Source: Chloroflexota bacterium (GTDB lineage Bacteria > Chloroflexota > Dehalococcoidia > Lucifugimonadales > UBA3495). From it: a DNA stretch of 42,990 bases. The DNA lies in contig JACZUF010000026.1 in the NCBI GenBank assembly GCA_022573285.1, positions 1 through 42,990 of the forward strand, given 5' to 3'. Below the pieces are notes generated by a model that was not told the DNA's origin, did no database searches, and saw only the letters and a program-made list of their open reading frames with translations. Positions 30,727 to 39,754 of this stretch are shown here, piece after piece. The position numbers were made by a program, and so were the translations under genes. Positions within the stretch are counted from its first letter, which is position 1. Each line of letters starts with the position of its first letter.

Positions 30727-31719
30727 CTACTCCTCTTTGCTGGCGGTGATGGGGATAACGCCGGGCAGCCACCACTTCTCCCAGCTCTCGTCGACCTTGT
30801 CTTGGAAGTGTTTGATGTCTTCCGGGGTGAAGTGGGCGAAGCGGCCCTGGCGCATCAGGTAGTCCTCCACGGGCTTCCGCTTGCGGATTCCCTTGGCGAT
30901 GGACCGGCTGGGACCGTTGAGGGTCAGCTCGCCGTCGATGATCTCGTATTGGACCCAGATGCCGGTCTCGATGGCCAGCATCCCCAACTCGTGGGAGTAT
31001 TTGGGGTCGTAGTCCCAGCCCTTGGGGCAGGGGTCGATGCTGTGGATGAAGGTGGGGCCGCCGATGGTCAGGGCGCGGCGGATCTTGTTGTTGAAATCCA
31101 ACCCGTAGGACCCGCAGGCCGTGGCCACGTACCGGACGTTGGGATGCCCGACGGCTAGCATGGGGGCCATGTTCTTCTTCCACCGGTTGTTCATGATCCG
31201 GGTCTCTTTCCCCGGCGGGCTGAAGGTGGTGTTGGCGCCCCAGGGAGTGCCGCCCGACGCCTGGATATCGGTGTTGGCGTAGGACTCGTTGTCGTAGCAC
31301 AGGATCAGCAGGTTGTACTCATCGTGCTGCAGGGCCGCCGAGATGGCGGAGAGTCCCATGTCCATGCCGCCGCCGTCGCCGCAGAAGGCGATGACGTTGA
31401 TGGGCTCCTGTTGCATCTTGCCCTTGCGCATCATGGACGCCAGGCCCGCGGCGGTGCCGGTGGCCGCGGAGCCGGAGGAACCAAGCTGGGTGTGCATCCA
31501 GGGCACCACCCAAGGCGTGCTGTAGTAGGTGGTGTTGGCCACGTACATGCAGCCGGTGCTGCCCAGAACGATGGTCCGGGGGCCGGCGGCCTTGATCATC
31601 AGCCGCATCACCAGGGCCGATTCGCAGCCCTGGCAGGTCCGGTGACCGGAGGAGTACAGCTCCTCCAACGGGATATTCTTTACTCCCTTTACCGGGGGAA
31701 GTTCTTGCACCGTAGCCAT
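30727..31719 (-). CDS. porB: 2-oxoacid:ferredoxin oxidoreductase, beta (TPP) subunit
   Basis: This 330-residue subunit binds TPP: GDGGGMD (114-120) and the DNESYANT segment (143-150) form the Mg-TPP motif. Cysteines C29 and C32 (HRTCQGCE), C57 (STGCMYV) and C231 (DPCPKG) are placed as ligands of the proximal 4Fe-4S cluster. It takes a 2-oxoacid (probably pyruvate) to acyl-CoA with reduction of ferredoxin. The start has GGGAG eight bases upstream, inside the end of porA; five bases separate the two genes. It is the last gene of the por operon. Confidence 0.92.
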   Translation of the reverse strand: MATVQELPPVKGVKNIPLEELYSSGHRTCQGCESALVMRLMIKAAGPRTIVLGSTGCMYVANTTYYSTPWVVPWMHTQLGSSGSAATGTAAGLASMMRKGKMQQEPINVIAFCGDGGGMDMGLSAISAALQHDEYNLLILCYDNESYANTDIQASGGTPWGANTTFSPPGKETRIMNNRWKKNMAPMLAVGHPNVRYVATACGSYGLDFNNKIRRALTIGGPTFIHSIDPCPKGWDYDPKYSHELGMLAIETGIWVQYEIIDGELTLNGPSRSIAKGIRKRKPVEDYLMRQGRFAHFTPEDIKHFQDKVDESWEKWWLPGVIPITASKEE

Positions 31720-31724
31720 ATCGC

Positions 31725-32948
31725 TTACTCCCTTACCGCTACCCAGGTGGTCTCTTGTTCGATTTTACCAGTGTCGATCGCTTTTTGGGTCGTTTCAACC
31801 ATCTCTTCTATGTCGCGGACCTTGACCTCTCGTCCGCCCAGCCCGGCGATGAAGTTCAACATCAAGGGCCGTTCGTTCAAGGGGTAAAGGGTCGAGCGCA
31901 ATTCATGGAACAGCACTCCGCCGAAGGATGGAGAGCCGTAGGAATAATCGCGGTCGATGACTGCCACGGCTTTGGCGCTTCCCAGCGCCTGCTGGACCTC
32001 TTCGGTGGCGAAGGGCCGGAAGAACTTGATGCGCAGGAACCCGACCTTCTTGCCGGCCTCGCGCATGCGGCGGACCGCCACCCGGGCCGGCATGGCGAGG
32101 GTGCCCATTCCCACTAGAATTATCTCAGCATCCTCGCACATGAACTCTTCGATAAACGGGCTGGGGTCGCCCCGGCCGAAGATCTCCCGGAACTCTTCGT
32201 GGGCCTCGACGATCACGCCGGACGTCCGGCGCATGGCTTCGTCGGTCTGTTTGCGGATCTCCATCAGCCAGTCCTCGTTCACCTGAGGGGCCACGGTGAT
32301 CGGGTTGTCGGGGTGTAATTGCAGCTTGCCCCTTTGGTAATTGGGCAGGAATTTCTTCACCAGGTCTTGAGCGGGCACCTGCACGATCGCCTGCGAGTGG
32401 GTTAGGAATGAACCGTCACAGCTCAGGGCGAAGGGCAGCAGGATCCGCGGGTCCTCCGCCACCTTCCACGCCTTCAGCGCCATGTCCAACGCCTCTTGGG
32501 CCGTGGCTACCCAGTACAGGTGCCAGCCCAGGTCGCGGACCGCCAAGGCGTCGTTGTGCTCCACGCCGAAGGCGCCGGGGTCGTCCAGCGCCCGGTTGCC
32601 GACCATGGCCACCACGGGCATCCGGAGTCCGGCGGTGACGGTGATGGCTTCGAAGGCGTAGAACCAGCCCACGCCGCTGGAACCGGTGAAGGTCCGGGCG
32701 CCCACGGCGGAGGCGTGCTTCACGATCTCAAACTGGGAATGCTCGCTCTCGGCGACGATGAAATCGCAGTCGAAAGCGCCATCCGCCTTGAGCTTGGACA
32801 CGTATTGCATCACCGTGTCGTAGGGCCGGATCGGATATGCGGTAATCACGTCAACGTCGGCGAGGGCGCAGGCGATGCCGATGGCCTCGCTGCCGCTGAT
32901 CAACTCCTCGGTGGACTCTTGAAAGAGCGCCGCCTGTGCGGTGGCCAT
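31725..32948 (-). CDS. porA: 2-oxoacid:ferredoxin oxidoreductase, alpha subunit
   Basis: This 407-residue protein has the POR alpha domains: the N-terminal pyrimidine-binding region with TAYPIRPYD (36-44; usually TxYPITPS), AESEHSQFE (67-75), TGSSGVGWFYAFE, and a C-terminal domain II with VGMGTLA and FRPF. The Thr/Ser to Arg/Tyr changes in the TxYPITPS motif may alter substrate. Its ATG overlaps the porG-D stop by one base (TAATG) with GGAGGA upstream, so translation is coupled. Confidence 0.92.
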   Translation of the reverse strand: MATAQAALFQESTEELISGSEAIGIACALADVDVITAYPIRPYDTVMQYVSKLKADGAFDCDFIVAESEHSQFEIVKHASAVGARTFTGSSGVGWFYAFEAITVTAGLRMPVVAMVGNRALDDPGAFGVEHNDALAVRDLGWHLYWVATAQEALDMALKAWKVAEDPRILLPFALSCDGSFLTHSQAIVQVPAQDLVKKFLPNYQRGKLQLHPDNPITVAPQVNEDWLMEIRKQTDEAMRRTSGVIVEAHEEFREIFGRGDPSPFIEEFMCEDAEIILVGMGTLAMPARVAVRRMREAGKKVGFLRIKFFRPFATEEVQQALGSAKAVAVIDRDYSYGSPSFGGVLFHELRSTLYPLNERPLMLNFIAGLGGREVKVRDIEEMVETTQKAIDTGKIEQETTWVAVRE

Positions 32949-34099
32949 TAGGCTTCCTCCAATGCGTCGATTTCGTCAGCGTATCCGCCGACATGGTGGA
33001 AACCGTGGGTCCGAGTCTCATCCTTCTGTTTCTCAACCAAGACCGTCATCCACTTGTTGTAGCCGTCTTTGTCGGCCGTCCACGCGTCCCATTGGCTGTC
33101 GTTGCCGGTGAACTCGGTCTCGCTCACCATGGTCACGCAGTCGGGCACGGGGCAAACAGCCTCGCAGACCCCGCAGCCGCAGCACGATTCCATGTTGGCG
33201 TCATACAGCCCGTCGGAGGTCACGTCGAAGCAGGTGTCGGGGCATTGCAGCCAGCAAAGGGTGCACTTGATGCAGGTGTCGAAGTTGATGACCGGCCGCA
33301 TGGAGCGGGTGCTCCATTTCTTGAAGACCTCGCTGCGGCCCGGGGTGTAGCCTTCTTCGCCGCCTCTGAAACCGGTCCCCGCGGCGATGCCACGGATCAC
33401 CAATCCCTCTTCCATGGTCTTCCAACCGGGCAGGTCGAAGCTGAAGGGAGTCTCGCTATTGCCCTCGCCTGGTTCCACGGGGCGGGTGACGGTCCGGTCG
33501 TGGGCCCGCTGGACCGAGGATACCTTGGCCTCGCTGCCGGTCTGTTCCTGGATAGACTCCAGCATCGCCTCGAGACTTACCAACTCGGGGCAGACCTTGC
33601 ACAGCGCGCCCAGGGCCCGCATGTCGGTATGGTCGTCTTTGTAGACCCAGAGTCCGGAGAAACTCACGGTGCTGGGGATGATCGCCAGGTTGTAGGGAGT
33701 GTCCTTCTGATGGATATCCTCGATCAGAGAATCGGCGTCCTGGCGGGAGGTGACGATCAGTGTGCCGCCCGGCTTGGTCAGTTCGTTGATGGGCTGCAGA
33801 CCGTACCAGGCCCATGACTCGATGCCCTTGCACATGGTGTCGTCGACATTGATGGTGACATCCACGGCGTTGGCCTCGTAAACGGCCATGCTCTCCTCAA
33901 GTTCCAGGGACGTATCGGCCACGATGGCGAATTGCTTCGCCGGGATGCCGTTCCGTTCGGGAGAGTCTCCGTAGCGGCCGAAGGCCGTGCCAATCTTGCC
34001 GTCTTTGCGGGCGGCGAAAACGATGTGTCGAACGATGTTCCGGGCCAGAGTCTTCTGGAATATACCCCGGTACACCACCTCCACGGCTAGGGTAGCCAT
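32948..34099 (-). CDS. fused gamma-delta subunit (PorG-PorD) of the oxidoreductase
   Basis: The 383-residue protein joins a gamma domain (about 1-190; VVYRGIFQKTLARNIVRHI, GRYGDSPERNG, VDVTINVDD) to a two-cluster ferredoxin domain. Cluster cysteines are C276, C279, C282, C286 and C306, C309, C312, C316, each CxxCxxCxxxC followed by Pro at the last position. The ferredoxin part brings electrons out of the complex. Gamma and delta are separate genes in many anaerobes. The start has a strong AGGAGG site. It is the first structural gene of the operon, after the FadR-type regulator. Confidence 0.9.
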   Translation of the reverse strand: MATLAVEVVYRGIFQKTLARNIVRHIVFAARKDGKIGTAFGRYGDSPERNGIPAKQFAIVADTSLELEESMAVYEANAVDVTINVDDTMCKGIESWAWYGLQPINELTKPGGTLIVTSRQDADSLIEDIHQKDTPYNLAIIPSTVSFSGLWVYKDDHTDMRALGALCKVCPELVSLEAMLESIQEQTGSEAKVSSVQRAHDRTVTRPVEPGEGNSETPFSFDLPGWKTMEEGLVIRGIAAGTGFRGGEEGYTPGRSEVFKKWSTRSMRPVINFDTCIKCTLCWLQCPDTCFDVTSDGLYDANMESCCGCGVCEAVCPVPDCVTMVSETEFTGNDSQWDAWTADKDGYNKWMTVLVEKQKDETRTHGFHHVGGYADEIDALEEA

Positions 34100-34208
34100 A
34101 GGTTTCCTCCTCGGCTTTTGAGTATCAGGTGGTTCCTATCTACTACTTATATTTATTCAATTACGCCGGGGCGCCCAACTTCAGCGGCGCCCAAACATTT
34201 TCATGCCC

Positions 34209-34940
34209 TTATTCATCAAGGACCGCGCTGGGAAAGACCGCGGAAGGCTCCACCGCGGTCAGATGGTATTCCATGGCTTCCCTGGCGCCCAGGTGGTTTT
34301 CCCCCCGGACCATCTCCAGGATCTGGCGATGGGAGTCCAGTGACCGTTGGGGCCGCCCCGGTTGTTGCAGCGACTGGTCCCGGGACTGCTTCAGCACGTC
34401 CTCCACGGCGCTTACCACTTTGACGAGAGCCGCGTTGTGGGTGGCCGTGGCCAGGGCGAAGTGGAATGCGGTGTCGGCGTCCACGCCGGTCTCGCCCTCC
34501 ATGATCTGACGCTGTTGTTCTATTAAGATCGCCGCAAGGCGTTCCGCGTCCTCTGGTGTCGCCCTTTGCGCCGCCAAAGCGGCGATCTGAGGCTCAAGGA
34601 GGTGACGGACCTCGAAGATGTCCCGGAGCCGTCCCTCGCCCGCGCTCAGGCCCTCGCCTAGGGAAGATGTCATCAATGTCGCCACGGCGTCCAGGCTCTG
34701 GGTGTTGATGAAGGTGCCGGAACCATGCTTGGTAACAACCAGACCCTGCAGTTCCAGGGTCCTAATGGCCTCCCTGACCGAACTGCGGCTGACCTTTAGC
34801 TGTTCGGCCAGCACCCGCTCCGCAGGCAACTTGGCCCCGTGCTGCAAGACGCCCTGCTGTATCAGCGCATGGAACCGCTGCACGATGGACTCATGTAGCC
34901 GCTGGCCCTGGAGGTTATGTAATACGGACTGCATCAGCAT
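34209..34940 (-). CDS. FadR/GntR-family transcriptional regulator (FCD domain)
   Basis: This 243-residue protein has a GntR winged helix (LPAERVLAEQLKVSRSSVREAIRTLELQGLV, about 38-70) and an FCD effector domain with metal-binding histidines (DTAFHFALA, DSHRQILEM, MEYHLTAV). FCD regulators sense small carboxylates such as pyruvate, lactate or acyl-CoA. The ATG at 34940 is chosen because a promoter (TTGACA, TATAAT) and an operator lie between it and an upstream in-frame GTG. The operator TGGTC-T-GACCA within its own leader suggests autoregulation. It is 109 bp upstream of the por operon on the same strand and may control it. Confidence 0.88.
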   Translation of the reverse strand: MLMQSVLHNLQGQRLHESIVQRFHALIQQGVLQHGAKLPAERVLAEQLKVSRSSVREAIRTLELQGLVVTKHGSGTFINTQSLDAVATLMTSSLGEGLSAGEGRLRDIFEVRHLLEPQIAALAAQRATPEDAERLAAILIEQQRQIMEGETGVDADTAFHFALATATHNAALVKVVSAVEDVLKQSRDQSLQQPGRPQRSLDSHRQILEMVRGENHLGAREAMEYHLTAVEPSAVFPSAVLDE

Positions 34941-34951
34941 CCGGCGAAAAG

Positions 34952-34962
34952 TGGTCTGACCA
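34952..34962 (-). promoter_or_regulatory. GntR/FadR-type operator
   Basis: TGGTC-T-GACCA is a perfect palindrome with an odd centre, like the TGGTnnnACCA operators of LldR, PdhR and FadR relatives. It lies just downstream of the predicted transcription start, where binding would block elongation or open-complex escape. Confidence 0.7.
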
Positions 34963-34979
34963 ATTTTGAGTTTGGCAAA

Positions 34980-35007
34980 ATTATACACGTCGCCCAGGCG
35001 CTGTCAA
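34980..35007 (-). promoter_or_regulatory. consensus sigma-70 promoter of the FadR-type regulator
   Basis: On the minus strand TTGACA (35007-35002) and TATAAT (34985-34980), both perfect, are separated by 16 bases. Transcription would begin about 34973, upstream of the operator and the 34940 start codon. Confidence 0.8.
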
Positions 35008-35204
35008 GGCGTGATGGGCGGGCCAGTTGGCATAGGATTGTCCGCCCTTCTAACGCGGACTGGCCCGGTTATGAGCCGGCGCTCAGTTTACAATAACTGT
35101 CGAACTGGCCCGCCTGATCGCGTGGCCGAGGGTATAGCCTGGGAGTATAATCGCCGCGTGACCATCCGGCCCCGGACCTGGGGCTTTTTCGAGGTACGCT
35201 CAAT

Positions 35205-36434
35205 TTGGAAGATGTGATTGTGGTGGGAGCCGGTCCGGCCGGCAACAACGCCGCCCTCTCCTTGGCGTCCCAAGGCTACGGCGTTACCGTCATCGACTCC
35301 AGAGAAAATATCGGCGACAAACTGTGCACCGGCTTAGTCGGTGAAGAATGTTTTCGGCGTTACCCCATCGACCCCGCTCTGGTCTACCGTGAGATCAGCT
35401 CCGCCCGGGTAGTCGCCCCTTCCTCCGAAGTTGTCAGGTTCGAAACGCCCCATCCGGTGGCGCGCGTGGTCAATAGGGTGGCCTACGTGTCTTCGTTCGC
35501 CGACAAAGCGCGAGCAGCCGGGGCCGAATACCTGCTCGGCCGGCGGGTGGTGCGGGTAGAGCAGCACGAGGACCGGATCTCGGTGATAACCGACGACGGC
35601 GCCATGGAAGCCAGGTCTCTGGTCTTGGCCGCCGGGTTCGGCTCCCAACTGAACTCCCAGTTGGGACTGGGCAAACCCTCGGACTACGTGGTTGGCATCC
35701 AGGCCGTGGTCGAGACCGATGGTCTTGACGAGGTTGAAGTTTATCTGGGCCGCAACGTGGCCCCTGGGTTCTTTGCTTGGCTGGTCCCGACCCGGCCCGG
35801 ATACGCTCTGGCCGGCTTATTGGTGCGCAAGAACGCGCCGGAGCGGTTCGCCAATTTTATCTCCGCCCGGGAGGCGGAGGGGAAGATCACGGAGTTGGTA
35901 GACAAGCCCGTCTGTTGGGGCATACCACTTCGGCCGTTGCGGAAGACCTTTACAGACCGGGTATTGGTGGTGGGCGACGCCGCCGGCCAGGTGAAACCGA
36001 CCACCGGAGGCGGTATCTTTTACTCACTGATCGCCAGCGAGATCGCCTCGGGGGCGCTGGACCGAGCCCTGCGCGAAGATAACCTGTCCGCCAACGGATT
36101 GGGGGCATATCAGAAAGAGTGGAAGGGCCTGCTATCCAAAGAACTGGAAATCGGCTACTCGGCCCGCCGCGTGTTTGAGTTCCTGGGCGACAGCCACATA
36201 AGTTCCTTGATCCACCAGGCCAGCAAGAACGGTTTCATTGCTGAGTTGGCCAGTTCCCCGGATGTGTCCTTTGACTGGCATAGCTCGATGATTAGCAAGA
36301 TCATGGGCCACCCGACCTTGGGCGGCGCGCTAAGACTGGTGAACCCACTGCTGGCGCGGATGGCAAAAGCGCCGGAGCCGGCGGAGGTATTCTCAACGGA
36401 AGCGGCCCTGGCCGAATCAGTGACCCCGGTCTAA
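35205..36434 (+). CDS. geranylgeranyl-reductase-like FAD-dependent oxidoreductase
   Basis: This 409-residue flavoprotein has the N-terminal FAD-binding fold (GAGPAG at 8-13, then IDSRENIG and KLCTGLVGEE), and the GGR-type second motif VGDAAGQVKPTTGGGI. Such enzymes reduce isoprenoid double bonds of quinones, carotenoids or lipids at the membrane, using FADH2. The start is a TTG at 35205 with GAGG about nine bases upstream; no ATG is available near the first strand. It is divergent from the regulator at 34940. Substrate is not readable; a menaquinone or lipid side chain is a likely guess. Confidence 0.86.
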   Translation: MEDVIVVGAGPAGNNAALSLASQGYGVTVIDSRENIGDKLCTGLVGEECFRRYPIDPALVYREISSARVVAPSSEVVRFETPHPVARVVNRVAYVSSFADKARAAGAEYLLGRRVVRVEQHEDRISVITDDGAMEARSLVLAAGFGSQLNSQLGLGKPSDYVVGIQAVVETDGLDEVEVYLGRNVAPGFFAWLVPTRPGYALAGLLVRKNAPERFANFISAREAEGKITELVDKPVCWGIPLRPLRKTFTDRVLVVGDAAGQVKPTTGGGIFYSLIASEIASGALDRALREDNLSANGLGAYQKEWKGLLSKELEIGYSARRVFEFLGDSHISSLIHQASKNGFIAELASSPDVSFDWHSSMISKIMGHPTLGGALRLVNPLLARMAKAPEPAEVFSTEAALAESVTPV

Positions 36435-36494
36435 CCCTGACCTTGACGCCGGCTCCCATCAGATCCGAGGCCTCGAACTAAGGCGGTGGACCGT

Positions 36495-37865
36495 ATGACC
36501 CAGCGGCTTCGTATCGTCCGGCTCTCCCTCGTCTTTCTCTTCTTGGGCATGCTGTTCACCGGCATTCTTGGCCCGGTGCTGGCCCGCGCTCAGGACCCCA
36601 ACTCTCCGCACGCCTTGGTCATGACGGTCGATGGCATCATCAATCATGTCAAGGTGCGGTTTATCGCCAGGGCCATCGAACAGGCCCAGGAAGAGGGCGC
36701 GGCGCTCCTGATAATCCAACTGGACACCCCCGGGGGGCTCCTCAGCTCCACCAGAGATATAGTCGAACTGCTGCTGGAGTCGCCGGTCCCAGTGGCGGTC
36801 TTCGTCTCGCCAAAGGGGGCCAGGGCCGGCTCGGCGGGGACCTTCATAACGGCGGCAGGCAACTTCGCGGTCATGGCCCCGGGAACCAACATCGGCGCGG
36901 CCACTCCCATCTCCGCCACCGGCGAAGACTTGGACGACACCCTGGCCAGCAAGGTGGAGAACGACGCCGCCGCCCTAATAAGAAGCATCGCCCAGACGCG
37001 GGGCCGCAATGAAGACAAGCTGGAGGAGACGGTCCGGTCCGCAGCCTCTTATTCGGCCCAGGAGGCATTGGCCGACAACGTGGTCGACCTCATCGCCGAG
37101 AACCTGGACGACCTGCTGGCCAAGCTCGACGGCCTGAGCGCCGAAACTTCGATTGGGACGGTCGTGCTGGAGACCCGGGGCTTGGAGATTCGGTCCTTCG
37201 AAAAGACCGTCCTGGAGCACTTTTTGGAGTTCATCTCCGATCCCAACGTGTCCTTTATCCTGTTGACCGTGGGCGGCCTGGGCATCGTGGTGGAGATGTT
37301 CAACCCCGGCCTCATCGCCCCAGGGGTCGTGGGGGTTATCTGCCTGCTGTTGGCGTTCCTGGCCCTGGGCAACCTGCCGGTCAACTGGGCCGGAGTGGTG
37401 TTTGTCCTATTGGCCATGGTGCTGACGGTGCTGGAAGTGGTGGTGGCCGGGTTCGGGATCTTGGGAGTGGGCGCCATCGTTAGTCTCATCGTTGGCGGCC
37501 TGATCCTGTTCACTCAATTCGGAGATGTGTCCCCAACCATGCCCTCAATCTCCGTGAGCCGGTGGCTGGTGTCAGGCACCGGGGGTGTCGTTGGCCTGGC
37601 CCTGGTGTATGTGGTTGGGATGGCCTATCAGTCTCGGAAACAGGGGCCGCCGGAGAAGGCGTCGGTCTTGACCGGCATGCGAGGCAGGGTGACTGGTGAA
37701 CTGGCGCCCAGGGGGATCGTCATGGTTGGAAACGAAACCTGGACAGCCATCAGCGAAGATGATAGTGTGATTTCAGTCGGCGAACAGGTTGAAGTCAGAA
37801 GCGTGGACGGACTGATTGTGACTGTTTTTCGACAGAATGATCCAGATAAGCAAGATAACTCGTAA
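36495..37865 (+). CDS. NfeD-type membrane serine protease (ClpP-class)
   Basis: The 456-residue protein has a signal/anchor segment (about 8-30), a ClpP-like protease domain (about 40-215), then four or five membrane spans and a C-terminal OB-fold (MRGRVTGELAPRGIVMVGNETW...). The Ser-Lys dyad is S113 in RAGSAGTF and K153 in LASKVEND, as in the archaeal 1510-N protease. Known partners are slipins; the slipin gene follows 78 bp later. The pair is thought to act in membrane quality control. The ATG at 36495 is preferred over a GTG three codons upstream; both are possible. Confidence 0.9.
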   Translation: MTQRLRIVRLSLVFLFLGMLFTGILGPVLARAQDPNSPHALVMTVDGIINHVKVRFIARAIEQAQEEGAALLIIQLDTPGGLLSSTRDIVELLLESPVPVAVFVSPKGARAGSAGTFITAAGNFAVMAPGTNIGAATPISATGEDLDDTLASKVENDAAALIRSIAQTRGRNEDKLEETVRSAASYSAQEALADNVVDLIAENLDDLLAKLDGLSAETSIGTVVLETRGLEIRSFEKTVLEHFLEFISDPNVSFILLTVGGLGIVVEMFNPGLIAPGVVGVICLLLAFLALGNLPVNWAGVVFVLLAMVLTVLEVVVAGFGILGVGAIVSLIVGGLILFTQFGDVSPTMPSISVSRWLVSGTGGVVGLALVYVVGMAYQSRKQGPPEKASVLTGMRGRVTGELAPRGIVMVGNETWTAISEDDSVISVGEQVEVRSVDGLIVTVFRQNDPDKQDNS

Positions 37866-37943
37866 TACGTTCGGGCAACTCGCAACACCTTCAACGCCCG
37901 ATAATTTGGCAACGCCCGGTATACGGTATATAGGGAGGAAAAC

Positions 37944-38810
37944 ATGGCAGCTGGACTGGTACTCGTACAGCAATACCAACGGATGATTGTGCAAAAATTT
38001 GGCACCTACGTCGGCACCCGGCGGTCGGGATTGCATTTCCTGCTTCCGCTTGTCTATAGCGGGACTAAGGTTGACCTGAGGGAGCGGGTGACCCGGGTGC
38101 CAACCCAGAAGTACATCACCGCCGACAACGTGGTGGTGGACATGGACTTCGTTATCTATTACCGAATAATGGAGGAGTACGCCGAGCGCGCGGTTCTGGA
38201 GATCCAGAATTTTGAGTTGGCCGTGGTGAACCTGGCCTTCGCCACCTTGAGAGCGGTGATCGGCTCCACCACGCTGTCCGAGGCCCTGGCGGAAAGGGAG
38301 CGTATCAGGGACGCCCTCCAGGTGCGGATGGACGAGGTTACCGAGCGGTGGGGGGTCAAGATCTCCCAGGTGGAGATCAACGAGATCGACCCGCCTCCCG
38401 GCGTGAAGGCGGCCATGGAACGGGAGAAATCGGCTGAAGCGATCAAAACAGCCGACATCACCGAGTCCGAGGGCGCCAGGCAATCTCAGATTAACATCGC
38501 CGAAGGCGAGAAACGGGCGGCGATCCTAACGGCCGAGGGCTCACGCCAAGCGGAAATCCTAAATGCTGAGGGCGACCAGCAGGCGGCCGTGCTCAGGGCG
38601 CAGGGATTCAGCGAGGCATTGGAACGCATCAACGCCGTTGCCTCCAAAGCCGACGGGCGCACCATGAGCCTCCAGTACTTCGAGACCCTGAAGGCCTTGG
38701 GCGAAAGTCCGTCGACCAAATGGATATTCCCGATGGAGTTCACCTCCATGCTGGGCAACTTCCTGAGCATGGGCAGCCGACAGGGCAACGGGGACAGCAA
38801 GACCGACTGA
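37944..38810 (+). CDS. SPFH/band 7 protein (slipin) without membrane anchor
   Basis: This 288-residue protein has the SPFH domain (about 5-160; VDLRERVTRVPTQKYITADNVVVDMDFVIYYRI) and a long Glu/Ala-rich coiled coil (about 165-240). Slipins normally begin with a hydrophobic hairpin that holds them in the membrane; here the protein starts MAAGLVLVQQYQRMIVQKFG and lacks it. The start has a strong GGAGG site and no upstream in-frame extension, so the lack is real. It is probably held at the membrane by the NfeD partner encoded just upstream. Confidence 0.88.
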   Translation: MAAGLVLVQQYQRMIVQKFGTYVGTRRSGLHFLLPLVYSGTKVDLRERVTRVPTQKYITADNVVVDMDFVIYYRIMEEYAERAVLEIQNFELAVVNLAFATLRAVIGSTTLSEALAERERIRDALQVRMDEVTERWGVKISQVEINEIDPPPGVKAAMEREKSAEAIKTADITESEGARQSQINIAEGEKRAAILTAEGSRQAEILNAEGDQQAAVLRAQGFSEALERINAVASKADGRTMSLQYFETLKALGESPSTKWIFPMEFTSMLGNFLSMGSRQGNGDSKTD

Positions 38811-38847
38811 CACCGAAGTTTCAGAGCGTTCAGAATTGGGACAGAAG

Positions 38848-38894
38848 AAGGCCATCCTTCCTCCGGCGGGACCGGTTGGAGGGATGGCCTTTTT
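38848..38894 (+). terminator. intrinsic terminator after the NfeD-slipin pair
   Basis: AAGGCCATCC (38848-38857) and GGATGGCCTT (38882-38891) pair, with a GC-rich inner stem, and are followed by TTTTT. It lies between the convergent slipin and HPF genes and could also serve the HPF gene weakly. Confidence 0.8.
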
Positions 38895-38910
38895 GATGGT
38901 CGATATCAGA

Positions 38911-39516
38911 CTATGCCGACTTGGGTTGTATCAGCCCGTAATTCCCGTCTCCCCGCAGATACAGGACGCTGTGCTTGTCTGATTCGGAGTCCAAGAACAT
39001 GTAGAAGGAGTGGCCCAGAAACTGCATCTGAGCGGCGGCTTCATCCACGCTCATGGGCTCCATCTCGAACTCTTTCACCCGGACCACTTGCCCGTCCGCG
39101 AACCCGCCCTCCGTTTCCTCCAGGCCGGCCGTGGGTCCATCCACCGGCCAACCGGCCCCGGCGTACGCCGCATCGGTCTCCTGGTTGGCGCTTCGGCCCG
39201 TCAGACGGCTGCGTTCGCTGCGGTAGGCGTGGCTCTTGTAGCGCTTGATCTGCTGGTCCAGCGCTTTGGCCACCGAATTTACCGCGGCCTTAGTGTTGGC
39301 GGCCCTCTGCTGGGCCCGAAGGATGGTCCCGCCGACATGCAGGGTTACCTGGGCCACGATCCGGTCGTTGTTCGACCGGGTGGTCTCGTAGGCCAACTCC
39401 ACTGTTGCATCCGAGATCCCCGGAAGGTGGCGGTCGATCTGGTGCAGCTTGCTCTCCACGTGCTCCCGGGTCTTGTCGGTGATCTCCAAGTTGCGTCCGA
39501 ATATATGCAGGTCCAA
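38911..39516 (-). CDS. hpf: ribosome hibernation-promoting factor, long form
   Basis: This 201-residue protein has the N-terminal RaiA/YfiA domain (LHIFGRNLEITDKTREHVESKL, RAQQRAANTKAAVNSVAKALDQQIKRYK, about 1-95) and the C-terminal dimerisation domain (RVKEFEMEPMSVDEAAAQMQFLGHSFYMFLD...YGLIQPKSA, about 145-201). It sits in the decoding centre and pairs 70S ribosomes into 100S dimers under slow growth. It starts with TTG; the upstream AAGGAGGTGTGA matches the 16S tail almost fully, which decides the start. Confidence 0.95.
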   Translation of the reverse strand: MDLHIFGRNLEITDKTREHVESKLHQIDRHLPGISDATVELAYETTRSNNDRIVAQVTLHVGGTILRAQQRAANTKAAVNSVAKALDQQIKRYKSHAYRSERSRLTGRSANQETDAAYAGAGWPVDGPTAGLEETEGGFADGQVVRVKEFEMEPMSVDEAAAQMQFLGHSFYMFLDSESDKHSVLYLRGDGNYGLIQPKSA

Positions 39517-39683
39517 TTTTCACACCTCCTTGGAGGGCACGCCCTAGTCTGTCAAGCTATTTTAATCCCACCATAGGTGGGCCGGCCCGGAGGGGCAAGC
39601 CTCGATGCACCCCGAATATTTATGGCATTCCGGCCCTCGAATGCCTTCGCCCGGCCACGGTGGGCCTCAGACCTAAAAAGGAA

Positions 39684-39717
39684 GCCCATGGCCGGTTTGT
39701 TGAATCCGGCCATGGGC
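39684..39717 (-). terminator. intrinsic terminator of the DUF429 gene
   Basis: GCCCATGGCCGG (39684-39695) and CCGGCCATGGGC (39706-39717) pair perfectly around a 10-base loop. On the minus strand the stem is followed by CTTCCTTTTT. Confidence 0.8.
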
Positions 39718-39754
39718 GCTCCATCGTCCCTTTTACGGGGTCCGGTTCCCCGTT

